From Bryobacterales bacterium (GTDB lineage: Bacteria > Acidobacteriota > Terriglobia > Bryobacterales > Bryobacteraceae), in assembly GCA_003132905.1 (NCBI GenBank), contig PKZC01000445.1, positions 14,883 to 49,689 on the forward strand: 34,807 nucleotides of DNA, in the 5' to 3' direction. Each line of letters opens with the position of its first letter. Positions within the stretch are counted from its first letter, which is position 1. Made by a program: the position numbers and the translations under genes. This document shows, piece after piece, positions 1 to 7,984 of the stretch. The notes beneath the pieces are model-generated. The model was not told the origin of the DNA and did no database searches. It saw only the letters and a list, made by a program, of their open reading frames with translations.

Positions 1-1550
1 AACTGAACGGCAGCGCCCGCGCCGATCATCATCGCCAAGTCCGGGCCGACGGCCGAGTATTGGTAAGGACAGTTCACTTCCTGCCCTGGCCGATAGGCGC
101 GCAGCCAACGCGCTCCGCAATTGCCGATGGTCCAGCCGCCCCAACCGGTGACGGTCTGTTTGGGATCGATACTGCCTTTGTATAGAAAATCGTGCACTTC
201 CTTGCAGACCACAGCCTGATGTAGCGTGTTGGTGGACTGGCTGTGCTTCACGCCCTGCTCGTACTCATCGAGCAATCGCTTCTCATACTTTTGCCGCGCG
301 GAAGCCAACTCGCCGACCCACGCGTCGCGCTTCTTCTGCGGCAGATCGCTCGCCAAGCCTTCCAGAAACGCCCCTTCGTCGGACACGATTCCCAAATCCA
401 GCGGCCAATTGCGTCCGAGGTCCTCCGCGGTGGGATTCACGCGAATCGCCTTCGCTTCCGGATTGAAGCGCCACTCCTGCTTGGTCGGCATGCTGTACTG
501 GCCGACGAAAACCACCAGGTCCGCGCTCATGAAAGCGTCGGGCGACAGGCTGGCGGACAATCGGTGCTCGTCGGGAAAATGCCCGCGCATGGGTCCGGAC
601 GTCACCACGGCGATGTCGTTCTTCTCGGCCGCCACCATCAACGGCTCCCAAGCTTTGCGGAAAAATACGCCATGCCCGGCCACGATCACCGGGCGCTCGG
701 CACGATTGATCATGTCCACTGCCTGCGCTAAATCTTTAGGTGCGGGGTGCGGACGCGACTCCGTACGATATTTCTCTTTGCCGTAATATTCTTTCAATTG
801 CGACGCCTCGGTGAAGCGCGCCCGATAAATCTCGCCGGGGAAATCCAGGTGCACCGGTCCCGGCACACCCGTCTTCAGGTTTCGAAATGCATACGCCGCA
901 TATTCATGCACGCGATCCGGCGCAATCAGCCGCTTTCCGTATTTCTTCAAGCCCTCTGTAGTGGGCTGCTGATAGCCAGTTTGAATAAAGTACTCGCGAT
1001 CGTCGGTGGCGATGGTCACGTTGCTGGCCAGCACCAGCAGCGGCGTGCGCGCGCGATGCGCCACCGCGATGTTCATGATCATGTTCGTGAAGCCCGGGCC
1101 TTCGGTGCCCGAACAAGCCGTCACTTCGCCCGTGCAGCGCGAAAATCCGTCCGCCGCCGATGCCATGGAGCCTTCCGAGCGCCCGCCAAACGCAGGAATC
1201 CCAGCGGCCGAAATAGCGTTGATGATCTGGTAGTTGCCCGGACAGCAAAACAGGGCGGCTAGATCCTCATCCTTACAGGACTTGGCGAAAACCTCCGCGC
1301 CCGTGATCCCGCCCTTTTCGCTGAAGTCGCCCACGTGCGTGGCTTCGGCCAGCGTGTCGATGACCTCTTTGGGAATGCGAATTGAGGGAATAGGAGGAGT
1401 GGTGGCGGCAAAGATCTTGCCTGGATTCACAAGAGCGGCTGCCGCTGCGCCCGCGCCGATCGAAGCAAACAAGCCCCGGCGCGAGGGACGGGATTCGGCT
1501 TCGGGCGTTTCGGTTGGTTGCTTCTCGCTTTTCTGGACGTTCTCGCTCAT
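1..1550 (-). CDS. Tat-exported thiamine-diphosphate-dependent enzyme, acetolactate synthase/pyruvate oxidase fold (partial, 3' end cut)
   Basis: Translating the minus strand from ATG 1550 gives 516 codons with no stop; the gene runs off the left edge. Residues 23-28 are a twin-arginine motif (SRRGLF) followed by an Ala-rich hydrophobic stretch to about residue 49, so the protein should be exported folded by Tat. The ThDP pyrimidine-binding domain follows, with the activating glutamate at about residue 126 (GRSEGSMASAADG). After it comes the central domain of the family (AERPVIVAGHGVFF), and the window ends at the start of the ThDP-pyrophosphate domain. Cytosolic relatives decarboxylate pyruvate or other 2-oxoacids. 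The next gene upstream encodes a cytochrome c 25 bp away, which suggests an envelope oxidoreductase passing electrons to it (inference). The substrate cannot be read from the sequence. Proline- and glutamate-rich residues 9-22 precede the Tat motif, an unusually long n-region. Confidence 0.88.
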   Translation of the reverse strand, partial: MSENVQKSEKQPTETPEAESRPSRRGLFASIGAGAAAAALVNPGKIFAATTPPIPSIRIPKEVIDTLAEATHVGDFSEKGGITGAEVFAKSCKDEDLAALFCCPGNYQIINAISAAGIPAFGGRSEGSMASAADGFSRCTGEVTACSGTEGPGFTNMIMNIAVAHRARTPLLVLASNVTIATDDREYFIQTGYQQPTTEGLKKYGKRLIAPDRVHEYAAYAFRNLKTGVPGPVHLDFPGEIYRARFTEASQLKEYYGKEKYRTESRPHPAPKDLAQAVDMINRAERPVIVAGHGVFFRKAWEPLMVAAEKNDIAVVTSGPMRGHFPDEHRLSASLSPDAFMSADLVVFVGQYSMPTKQEWRFNPEAKAIRVNPTAEDLGRNWPLDLGIVSDEGAFLEGLASDLPQKKRDAWVGELASARQKYEKRLLDEYEQGVKHSQSTNTLHQAVVCKEVHDFLYKGSIDPKQTVTGWGGWTIGNCGARWLRAYRPGQEVNCPYQYSAVGPDLAMMIGAGAAVQ

Positions 1551-1575
1551 GTTGATTCTCCTCTACTTAGAGTCG

Positions 1576-2016
1576 TCATTTCGCGTCTTCGGCCACAGCC
1601 GGCCGCTGGGCCTCGGGCCACAGGCTGCGGATAAAATTCACCAAATTCCAAATGTCGGTTTCGTTGTCGAGCTGCCCTTTGAATGCGGGCATCTGATCGC
1701 CTGCGCCGTCCCGGACGCTGTGAAAGATCTCGCCTTCGCTGGTACCACTTTTGTAAAGCTGCGGCGACGTAAGATCGGTGGCGTCGGCCACTAGCGACCC
1801 TTCGGCTTTGCCGTTTTCGCCATGGCAACTGGTGCAGTTCTGCATGAAAATCACGCGGCCGCGCGCAATCGACTTCTTTGTATTCGCCACCGGACTTTTG
1901 AGTTTCTGGGCGTCGTCGCGCGTAAGCTTGGTCGGCGCATCTCCGGAAAGCAGGAACACGCCCCCCAAAGCCAGAAGCGCCATCGCTCCCCACTTTCTTA
2001 AGTACAACAGCGGCAT
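1576..2016 (-). CDS. small class I cytochrome c
   Basis: 146 residues: an N-terminal hydrophobic export or anchor segment (about 11-25), one haem attachment site CTSCH at 61-65, and a likely axial methionine at 109 in GDQMPAF. This is the layout of a mono-haem periplasmic cytochrome c with His/Met ligation. The gene lies 25 bp before the Tat-exported ThDP enzyme and 22 bp after a transglutaminase-like gene, so it probably belongs to the same transcript. The likely role is electron acceptor for its downstream neighbour, by analogy with dehydrogenase/cytochrome pairs (inference). The start is uncertain: AAAGGAG lies only 1 nt from the ATG at 2016, so the TTG three codons later or the ATG at codon 12 could be used; export would still be predicted. 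Confidence 0.88.
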   Translation of the reverse strand: MPLLYLRKWGAMALLALGGVFLLSGDAPTKLTRDDAQKLKSPVANTKKSIARGRVIFMQNCTSCHGENGKAEGSLVADATDLTSPQLYKSGTSEGEIFHSVRDGAGDQMPAFKGQLDNETDIWNLVNFIRSLWPEAQRPAVAEDAK

Positions 2017-2038
2017 GCTCCTTTGCGCCCGGCGGGGC

Positions 2039-2968
2039 TTAGACGCGTTTATCGTCGCAAATGGCGGACTCCGGCGTCAACACCGCCGCTGGCTGTGGCG
2101 CGGCATCTTCGGTCACCCTTACCGTCACATCCATACCAAGGAACGAGGAGGCTTTCCCGATAAAGGTGCCCCACAGAGGCAAAACCTGGGTGTGATCCCA
2201 CGCGACGGCCACTCGGATCAGATTCCGATTGCCAATAATGCTATTGGTTGGGTCGAAATCGATCCAGCCGGCTCCCGGCAGATAAACCTGAATCCAGGCG
2301 TGTGTAGCGCCGCCTCCCCGGGTCCCCATGCCATGCGGCTCTGGAACGAAGATATATCCGCTGACAAAGCGAGCGGCCAAACCGAGGGAGCGCGCTGCTT
2401 CCATCATGAGCACCGCATAATCCCGGCAACTTCCGCGGCGGCTTTTCAACGTTTCCGTCGGGTTCTGCACTCCCTTTTCACTGCGTCTCGTGTAGACAAA
2501 ATCCTGCCTGATCGCTAGCGAGATGGAGCGAAGCAAGCTGATGGTGCCAGTGACGCCGGATGGATCCAGAAACTGCTTTACCCAGTGCTTCACGTCGTCG
2601 CCGGGATAATGCTGCGCCAATGCGTGGCTCAGATTCGGGAGCTCTTCGCGCGAGTAGCTGAAAGGATATCGCTCCGCATATTCTTCCAGCGGATAGTCGG
2701 GGGTCGTGGTCTCAAAATGCTCCAGCGTTACAACGCTTTCAAAGCGCAATTCGGCAGTGTGGCCATCGAAGGAAGCGATTCCAACAGAGTTATCGAAAAC
2801 GTCGTGGAGAAAACGGAGATGCGCGGGCTGGGGCGTAATTTCAAGGCGCGCTCTGACAAGTCGCAGATCGTGGCTTTCCCTGGGGCGGAACATCATGCGG
2901 TGTGCGCCTAACATGATGGGCTCCGAGTAACGATAGACCGTGCTATGCCGGACTGTGAGTAGGCGCAT
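2039..2968 (-). CDS. transglutaminase-like protein with N-terminal beta domain
   Basis: 309 residues. The N-terminal part (1-about 110, starting MRLLTVRHSTVYRYSEP) matches the bacterial transglutaminase N-terminal domain. The core carries a complete catalytic triad in the expected spacing: Cys181 (RRGSCRDYA), His223 (THAWIQVYL) and Asp239 (DFDPTNS). Bacterial members of this family are cysteine peptidases or amidases, often encoded in pairs with unknown substrates. No signal peptide is visible, so a cytoplasmic location is likely. It ends 22 bp before the cytochrome c gene and begins 21 bp after a second transglutaminase-like gene, which suggests an operon. A short GGAA lies upstream of the ATG. 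Confidence 0.9.
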   Translation of the reverse strand: MRLLTVRHSTVYRYSEPIMLGAHRMMFRPRESHDLRLVRARLEITPQPAHLRFLHDVFDNSVGIASFDGHTAELRFESVVTLEHFETTTPDYPLEEYAERYPFSYSREELPNLSHALAQHYPGDDVKHWVKQFLDPSGVTGTISLLRSISLAIRQDFVYTRRSEKGVQNPTETLKSRRGSCRDYAVLMMEAARSLGLAARFVSGYIFVPEPHGMGTRGGGATHAWIQVYLPGAGWIDFDPTNSIIGNRNLIRVAVAWDHTQVLPLWGTFIGKASSFLGMDVTVRVTEDAAPQPAAVLTPESAICDDKRV

Positions 2969-2989
2969 TCTTAGGTTCCGTTTTGCGGA

Positions 2990-3817
2990 CTAACGATAAG
3001 CGACCGCACCTTCCGCAATCTCGTCGGTGAAGACTTGAAAGCTTTCGAGAATGCATGGACCGAACGTCGTCGCGATGGCGACATCGGCCGCGTCGCGCCC
3101 TCGCGCGATGAGCGTTCGTCCAATCCTGGGGACATTGTTTCGCGGATCGAATGTATGCCAGCCGCCTTCCAGGTAGACTTCCATCCAGGCCGCGAAATCG
3201 CCAACGCCGTAAGGCGGCGGTTGTCCCATGTCGCCCAGATATCCGGTACAGTAGCGCGCGGGAATATTCATGGCGCGGCACAATGCGATGGCCAAGTGGG
3301 TAAAATCCCGGCAAACTCCGGTCTGCTCGTTGAAGGCTTGCCATGCTGTCCGCGTGGGGCGGGCGTTCTGATAGTTAAAGGTAATGTGGTTGTGAACGAA
3401 ATCACAGATCGCCTGCACACGCGCCCCTCCAGGCAGGATCTGGCCAAATCGCGCCCACGCTAGATCCGACAGCAAATCCGTCTCGCAATAGCGGCTGCCC
3501 AGCAGAAAAACCAGAGTGTCCTCCGGTAAGTCCTGTAAAGCTACCTGCCGGGCTGCGGTGGCCAGGATCTCCGTTTGCCCCGAATCCCGGATTACCCCTT
3601 TAGCTGCCAGCCGAATCCTGCCGATGGGCGCTACCAGGCGGCTGCACCAATTCCCAAAACGATCGCGATAAGACGTTACTCGCGTTGAGGGACTGGTGGT
3701 CAGCAGATCGGTGCTAACAATATCAGAGGCGCGCGAATAATGGATGTTCACCATTAGAATCATCGGCGTCTGCTGAACGCAGGTATAGACCAATTCGTAT
3801 CCGGCCTGGATGAGCAT
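2990..3817 (-). CDS. second transglutaminase-like protein, triad His replaced by Ala
   Basis: 275 residues. The N-terminus (GYELVYTCVQQTPMILMVN) matches a distinct bacterial transglutaminase-like subfamily, and PRIGRTLIARGRDAADVA near the end is also typical of it. The nucleophile Cys169 (TGVCRDF) and Asp224 (HTFDPRNN) are present. The position that normally reads HAW reads AAW here (residues 209-211), so the catalytic histidine is missing; the codon is GCG in the DNA. From memory, some members of this subfamily also lack the His, so this may be a subfamily trait and not damage. The start ATG has AAGGAA 5 nt upstream. It is the first gene of the run toward the cytochrome c and ThDP enzyme, with 95 bp between it and the phosphopantetheinyl transferase. 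Confidence 0.85.
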   Translation of the reverse strand: MLIQAGYELVYTCVQQTPMILMVNIHYSRASDIVSTDLLTTSPSTRVTSYRDRFGNWCSRLVAPIGRIRLAAKGVIRDSGQTEILATAARQVALQDLPEDTLVFLLGSRYCETDLLSDLAWARFGQILPGGARVQAICDFVHNHITFNYQNARPTRTAWQAFNEQTGVCRDFTHLAIALCRAMNIPARYCTGYLGDMGQPPPYGVGDFAAWMEVYLEGGWHTFDPRNNVPRIGRTLIARGRDAADVAIATTFGPCILESFQVFTDEIAEGAVAYR

Positions 3818-3912
3818 GCAGGTTCCTTTCGTGAGAGGAGCAGGGTTTCAAATGGCACGCCGATCAGGACAGAGATCGCAGCGGTAGTATCCAATACTGT
3901 AACGCGGGAACG

Positions 3913-4722
3913 CTAACTGCAGCCGCCCAGCAAGTCGTCCACGGAGATTATCGAACCTGCCTTTATCGAGCGCGCTCGGTCAGGATACGCGACCGCACTT
4001 GTATAGCCGGGCTCTGGATCGAAGCTTTCGAGCGTCCAGGCTCGCGCTGCCTCCTCGCTTCCTCCTAGCGAAACAAATCGCGCCGGGACGGACGGCCGAA
4101 GCGTGACTCGAAAGCTGTCCAAGGGAATCGAAAGGCCGCCGCCCATCGCCTTGATATACGCCTCCTTACGGCTCCAGCAATGAAAGAAGGCAGAGGTTTT
4201 TTCGGCGGCGGGAAGCTCCAGCAACTCAGTCGCCTCTTCGGGCGCGAAGAACCGGTGAGCGATGTTTTCCAAATCGGGCAATTCGCGATGCCGCTCAATA
4301 TCCACGCCAATCTGACAGCCGATGGTGAACGCGTAGGCGGCGAGGTCGCCGGAATTGGCCGCGTTGAACCCTAGCGGGCACGCTTGATTCTCGAGCCCGG
4401 GAGCGAGCGCGGGTTTGCCTTGCGGCCCGTAAACGAATTGGATTTCCGTGGCCCCTATCCCCAGGTAGCCGCCCAGCAGCGCCCGTAATGCAGCCCGTCC
4501 CAGAACAAAAGCGCGGCGATGCTGGGGGAAGTGAAACCGTTCGGCGCGCGCCGTTTCGTCCGGCGACAACCACGAAAGACACCGCTCGAAATTGTCTGGT
4601 GAGGCGTCTAAACGAACTGTCCAGAGGCAAACCTCGCGGCTATCCAAGTGGAAGCGGCCCGGGTGTCGTATCACATCCAGATGTCGCGTCACATCCAAAG
4701 GTACAACACGGTTTGCGGACAC
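3913..4722 (-). CDS. 4'-phosphopantetheinyl transferase, Sfp type
   Basis: Up to 269 residues. It transfers the phosphopantetheine arm of coenzyme A onto carrier-protein serines of fatty-acid, polyketide or nonribosomal-peptide systems. Family signatures are visible: GVDIE with Asp141 and Glu143 as Mg ligands, and WSRKEAYIKA (183-192) with the third acidic ligand. The usual FNxSHS motif reads FNAANSGD, so its histidine is replaced by Asn. The start is uncertain. GTG at 4722 lies 13 bp after the stop of the large repeat protein, which fits translational coupling, but residues 9-20 are a tandem hexapeptide repeat (LDVTRH LDVIRH) that the family does not need, so a start further in is possible. 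No polyketide or peptide synthase lies in this window. Confidence 0.88.
   Translation of the reverse strand: MSANRVVPLDVTRHLDVIRHPGRFHLDSREVCLWTVRLDASPDNFERCLSWLSPDETARAERFHFPQHRRAFVLGRAALRALLGGYLGIGATEIQFVYGPQGKPALAPGLENQACPLGFNAANSGDLAAYAFTIGCQIGVDIERHRELPDLENIAHRFFAPEEATELLELPAAEKTSAFFHCWSRKEAYIKAMGGGLSIPLDSFRVTLRPSVPARFVSLGGSEEAARAWTLESFDPEPGYTSAVAYPDRARSIKAGSIISVDDLLGGCS
4663..4698. repeat. two tandem 18-bp units at the 5' end of the phosphopantetheinyl transferase gene
   Basis: Two adjacent 18-bp units, 4663-4680 and 4681-4698, differ at four positions and share the core TCACATCCA. Read on the coding strand they give LDVTRH followed by LDVIRH. The second unit runs into the 22-bp element (4692-4713) that recurs upstream of moeA. 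Confidence 0.75.
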
Positions 4723-4735
4723 AGCGCCGCACAGT

Positions 4736-7700
4736 TTACCGGTCCGAGGACCGGCCCTTCGGAGGCGGACCCACTACCCGGATGGATTCGCTGGCCATGG
4801 CCCCATCGTCCCGTGCCACCTCGAGCCGGATGCCCAGGTCGGGGTTACGGGGACCGTAATAGAGGTGCCCGCTCCGAATTTCGCCGGAATCGAGATGTAC
4901 TTCCTTGAGGAGGTTGCCATCGCGAATGGTCAGAAAACCGCCGCTGGAAGTCATCGCCGCGACAGAAATAGGATCCCAGGCGATTTCCAGCAATCCTCCG
5001 GCGCTGTCCACTTGCAGGCCGATCGGGTTGGCGACCACCACCGGGCGTATTTCGGTCACCTCGGGCCGCCGTTGACTGAATGGGCCCCGTCCGCTGATGA
5101 CCCACATTGTTACGCCGACAGCAACCGTCCAGGTGGCGGCCACTGCAAGCCACGAATGCCTGCGGGAAGGCGGCGGAGGATTGTCCGCGAACGCTGCCGC
5201 CTGCAATGGTTGCTCTTCGATGGATTCGCCTTCAAATTGGCGGTCACCATGTTCTGCGGGCGACTCGGCGGGTGTGGGATGCTCCGTGGTGGGCCGGAAC
5301 AACCTCGCCCACACGCTTGGCTTACTTGGCTCAGCCTCGACGTCCGACTCAAACTCTTCCGGATACTCGGCCGAAACTTCCGATTGCATGGCTTCGGTGG
5401 GTTCGGTCCACGGAGTGTGCCATTCGTCATTTGAGGTAACAGCCTCGACCGAGGGAACGGCTTCCAGATGTGGCGTTTCGTCCGTCGCGCGGCGGAAAAG
5501 CTTCGCCCATATGCTGCGCTTCGAAGGTTCGGGCTCTTCCCAAGCTTCCTCGGTGGCCATGACCTCGTCCGCGTCCGCCCAAGGGGTATCCAACGGCTGG
5601 CTCTCGGACACGGGTTCGACGCGTACTTCGTCCTCAGCAGGCCGGAACAACTTCGACCACAGACTGAGCTGCGCAGGGTCTGGCGAACTGCTGGGAGCCT
5701 CCACCGCGCTTGCTGGGGCAACTGGCTCGATGCTCGGCGCTTCCTGCATGTACCAGGCACTATTGATCGCAATTGGCTCGACACGCGCCGCTTCTTCGCG
5801 TGTGCGGTGGAACAGCTTCGCCCAAAGACTTTGTTTTGCTGGACGAGCATCCAGTTCGCCTGCGGGAGCAACCATCTCCGATTGCATGGCTTCGGCCGGC
5901 TGCGTCCAGGGAGTGTCCCAAGCGTTGTTGACAGGAATGGGCTCGGCGGCAACTGGCTCGATGCTCGGCGTTGTTTCCTGCATCGCAGGAAGTTCCGCAG
6001 CGATCTCCGAGTGCATGGCTTCGGCCGGCTGCGCTACTACAGACACCGCTTTTTCGGGTGTGCGGTGGAACAGCTTCGCCCAAAGACTTTGCCTCACTGG
6101 ACGAGCGTCCAGTTCGCCTGCGGGAGCAATCATTTCCGATTGCAAGGCTTCGGTGGGCACCGCCACGAGAGGCGCCGCGTCCTCGGTGGCGCTGTGGAAT
6201 AGCTCGGCCCAAAGACTTTGTTTCGCCGGACGAGTATCCTGTTCGCTTGCGGGAGCAACCATCTCCGATTGCATGGCTTCGGCCGGCTCCACTACAGGTG
6301 CCGCGTCCTCGGTGGCGCTGTGGAATAGCTCGGCCCAAAGACTTTGTTTCGCTGGACGAGCGTCCAGTTCGCTTGCGGGAGCAACCATCTCCGATTGCAT
6401 GGCTTCGGCCGGCTGCGTCCAGGAAGTGTCCCAAGCGTTGTTGACAGGAATGGGCTCGGCGGCAACCGGCTCAAAGATCGGCGCTTCCTGTATCGCGGGA
6501 AGTTCCGCCGGCATCTCCGAGTGCATGGCTTCGGCCGGCTCCACTACAGGTGCCACGCCTTCGGTGGTGCGGTGGAACAGCTTCGCCCAAAGACTTTGTT
6601 TCACTGGACGAGCATCCAGTTCGCTTGCGGGAGCAACCATCTCCGATTGCACGGCTTCAGCCGGCTGCGTCCAGGAAGTCTCCCAAGCGTTGTTGACAGG
6701 AATGGGCTCGGCGGCAACTGGCTCGATGCTCGGTGCCTCCTGTATCACGGGAAGTTCCGCGGCGATCTCCGAGTGCATGGCTTCGGTCGGCTCTGCGCAA
6801 ACTTCCTCCGTTGCCGGAACCTCCGCCACAAAGTCCGAGTGCATTTCTAGTGAGGACTGCAGCGAGGCAGTTTCCGAAGCGTTATCGATAGCAATTGGTT
6901 CAACGCCCAGCGTTTCGACTGTTGGGCGGCGGAACAGCTTGGCCCACAGACTTCGCTTCGCCGGCTCCATCGACGGATCGGAAATCTCTACGACGCTTGC
7001 CGCAGCAACCGGCTGGACATCTGGCGTTTCCGATTGCATGGCTGCGGCCACAGTATCGAAAGCAGGTGCATTATGTTCCGCGCGCCGGAACAGCTTCGCC
7101 CATAAACTGTGTTTCGCGACCTCTGGCTCCTCGAGGCTTTCGAGCAGCTGCATTTCCACCAGTGGGACTGCCACTGACTGCATGGACGCCTCGGCGAGAA
7201 CCTCTTCGTTCGATGGCAGCACGGGCTCGAAGACCGCTTCCACCGCATCCTGGATGTATCGCGGCGGCTCTGGGCGCTGCTGTCCTTGTAGCGGATTTCC
7301 CGGCACAAAATGCAGGGAGGGACCCTCGCGCTTGGGTGCGGTGGCGTCCCATTGGGAGCGAAGAATGTCGGCGTTCAGGGGAAACTCGCCATACTCTTCG
7401 TCCAATTTCCCGCGCCAGGATGGACGCAGGAAGAGTCTTCCCGCGTAGCTGCGGCTGTGGCCCGATCGGATTAATAAGAAGACATTCGGAGTACGCCGTA
7501 GCAGCTTTTTGGCGCCTTTCAAATCCTCCTTTGCAATCTCCGGCCACTCCTCACTCTGGGACCGGAAGAAACCCACGACGTAGGTGGACGAGTTCGATTT
7601 GCTCCAGGGCTTGATCATGTCGGCGAGACGCTCATCGCTCCATAACCTGGAACCGACGCTCTCGCTGGTGTATCCCGCCAACACATAGTCTTGGATTGTG

Positions 7701-7978
7701 ATTGTGGAGCTGTATTCCTTTACAACGCGCCCGATGAGGAGACCCATGACATCGCACGGGGTCCGCATGCCAAGCCCGTATTGAATATCGTCTTGCAGAC
7801 GCTCGACGATATCAATGGGAATCTTGATGGAAAGAGGTTTTTCGCGAACTTGCCAGCCGTAAATTTCGACGGCGGGTCGCGATCCGGAAATGTCCCTGCC
7901 ACTGCGCAGGCCCTCGGGCACAGGCCTTGGGCCGAGCCAACCACCGGCGGGACGTTTTCCAGCAGGCTCGTTCTTCAT
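4736..7978 (-). CDS. large anchored protein: JAB/MPN-like head, ten SLWAKLF-type motifs, one TM segment, beta-domain tail
   Basis: 1080 residues from ATG 7978; a TTG nine codons upstream lies in the promoter spacer and is disfavoured. Residues about 45-180 resemble a JAB/MPN fold (IPIDIVERLQDDI, GLLIGRVV, YVVGFFRSQSEEWPE), but the metal-binding histidines of active JAMM peptidases are absent where FFRSQS replaces the usual YHTHP-like stretch. Residues about 270-910 are acidic, Pro/Ala/Glu-rich linker interrupted ten times by a short amphipathic motif (SLWAKLFRR, SLWAELFHS, SIWAKLFRR, SVWARLFRP and similar). A membrane segment lies at about 942-964, and the final 115 residues form a beta-rich domain (LLEIAWDPISVAAM, GFLTIRDG, LRSGHLYYGP-like) that I know from acidobacterial membrane proteins. 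The head should be cytoplasmic and the tail periplasmic (inference). Function unknown. The phosphopantetheinyl transferase follows after 13 bp. Confidence 0.85.
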   Translation of the reverse strand: MKNEPAGKRPAGGWLGPRPVPEGLRSGRDISGSRPAVEIYGWQVREKPLSIKIPIDIVERLQDDIQYGLGMRTPCDVMGLLIGRVVKEYSSTITIQDYVLAGYTSESVGSRLWSDERLADMIKPWSKSNSSTYVVGFFRSQSEEWPEIAKEDLKGAKKLLRRTPNVFLLIRSGHSRSYAGRLFLRPSWRGKLDEEYGEFPLNADILRSQWDATAPKREGPSLHFVPGNPLQGQQRPEPPRYIQDAVEAVFEPVLPSNEEVLAEASMQSVAVPLVEMQLLESLEEPEVAKHSLWAKLFRRAEHNAPAFDTVAAAMQSETPDVQPVAAASVVEISDPSMEPAKRSLWAKLFRRPTVETLGVEPIAIDNASETASLQSSLEMHSDFVAEVPATEEVCAEPTEAMHSEIAAELPVIQEAPSIEPVAAEPIPVNNAWETSWTQPAEAVQSEMVAPASELDARPVKQSLWAKLFHRTTEGVAPVVEPAEAMHSEMPAELPAIQEAPIFEPVAAEPIPVNNAWDTSWTQPAEAMQSEMVAPASELDARPAKQSLWAELFHSATEDAAPVVEPAEAMQSEMVAPASEQDTRPAKQSLWAELFHSATEDAAPLVAVPTEALQSEMIAPAGELDARPVRQSLWAKLFHRTPEKAVSVVAQPAEAMHSEIAAELPAMQETTPSIEPVAAEPIPVNNAWDTPWTQPAEAMQSEMVAPAGELDARPAKQSLWAKLFHRTREEAARVEPIAINSAWYMQEAPSIEPVAPASAVEAPSSSPDPAQLSLWSKLFRPAEDEVRVEPVSESQPLDTPWADADEVMATEEAWEEPEPSKRSIWAKLFRRATDETPHLEAVPSVEAVTSNDEWHTPWTEPTEAMQSEVSAEYPEEFESDVEAEPSKPSVWARLFRPTTEHPTPAESPAEHGDRQFEGESIEEQPLQAAAFADNPPPPSRRHSWLAVAATWTVAVGVTMWVISGRGPFSQRRPEVTEIRPVVVANPIGLQVDSAGGLLEIAWDPISVAAMTSSGGFLTIRDGNLLKEVHLDSGEIRSGHLYYGPRNPDLGIRLEVARDDGAMASESIRVVGPPPKGRSSDR
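4739..4754. other. perfect 7-bp inverted repeat between the large repeat protein and the transferase gene
   Basis: CCGGTCC and GGACCGG are separated by 2 nt and sit over the last codons of the large repeat protein, just before its TAA. The 2-nt centre is too short for an ordinary RNA hairpin loop, and no T-run follows, so this is not a clear terminator. It could be a protein-binding palindrome or chance. Confidence 0.4.
5780..6800. repeat. imperfect long repeats inside the large membrane protein gene
   Basis: A block near 5899-5957 (AAGCGTTGTTGACAGGAATG and flanks) recurs almost unchanged near 6404-6473 and 6656-6725. A block near 5840-5900 (GCAACCATCTCCGATTGCAT and flanks) recurs near 6252, 6380 and 6632. 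The reading frame is kept throughout, and each unit delivers one SLWAKLF-type motif plus its linker. High DNA identity between units points to recent unequal recombination, and copy number may vary between strains or be mis-assembled. Confidence 0.85.
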
Positions 7979-7984
7979 TAGCGT

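Noticed and set aside
5780..6800. Possible CRISPR array or non-coding tandem repeat
   Set aside because: Repeat units are long, unequal in length, keep the reading frame and encode conserved protein motifs; there are no short identical repeats with unique spacers.
5097..7448. Plus-strand open frame of 783 codons, Ser/Ala/Cys-rich
   Set aside because: It lies entirely antisense to the large membrane protein gene and mirrors its repeats; no family match, no ribosome site, and the minus-strand product has recognisable domains.
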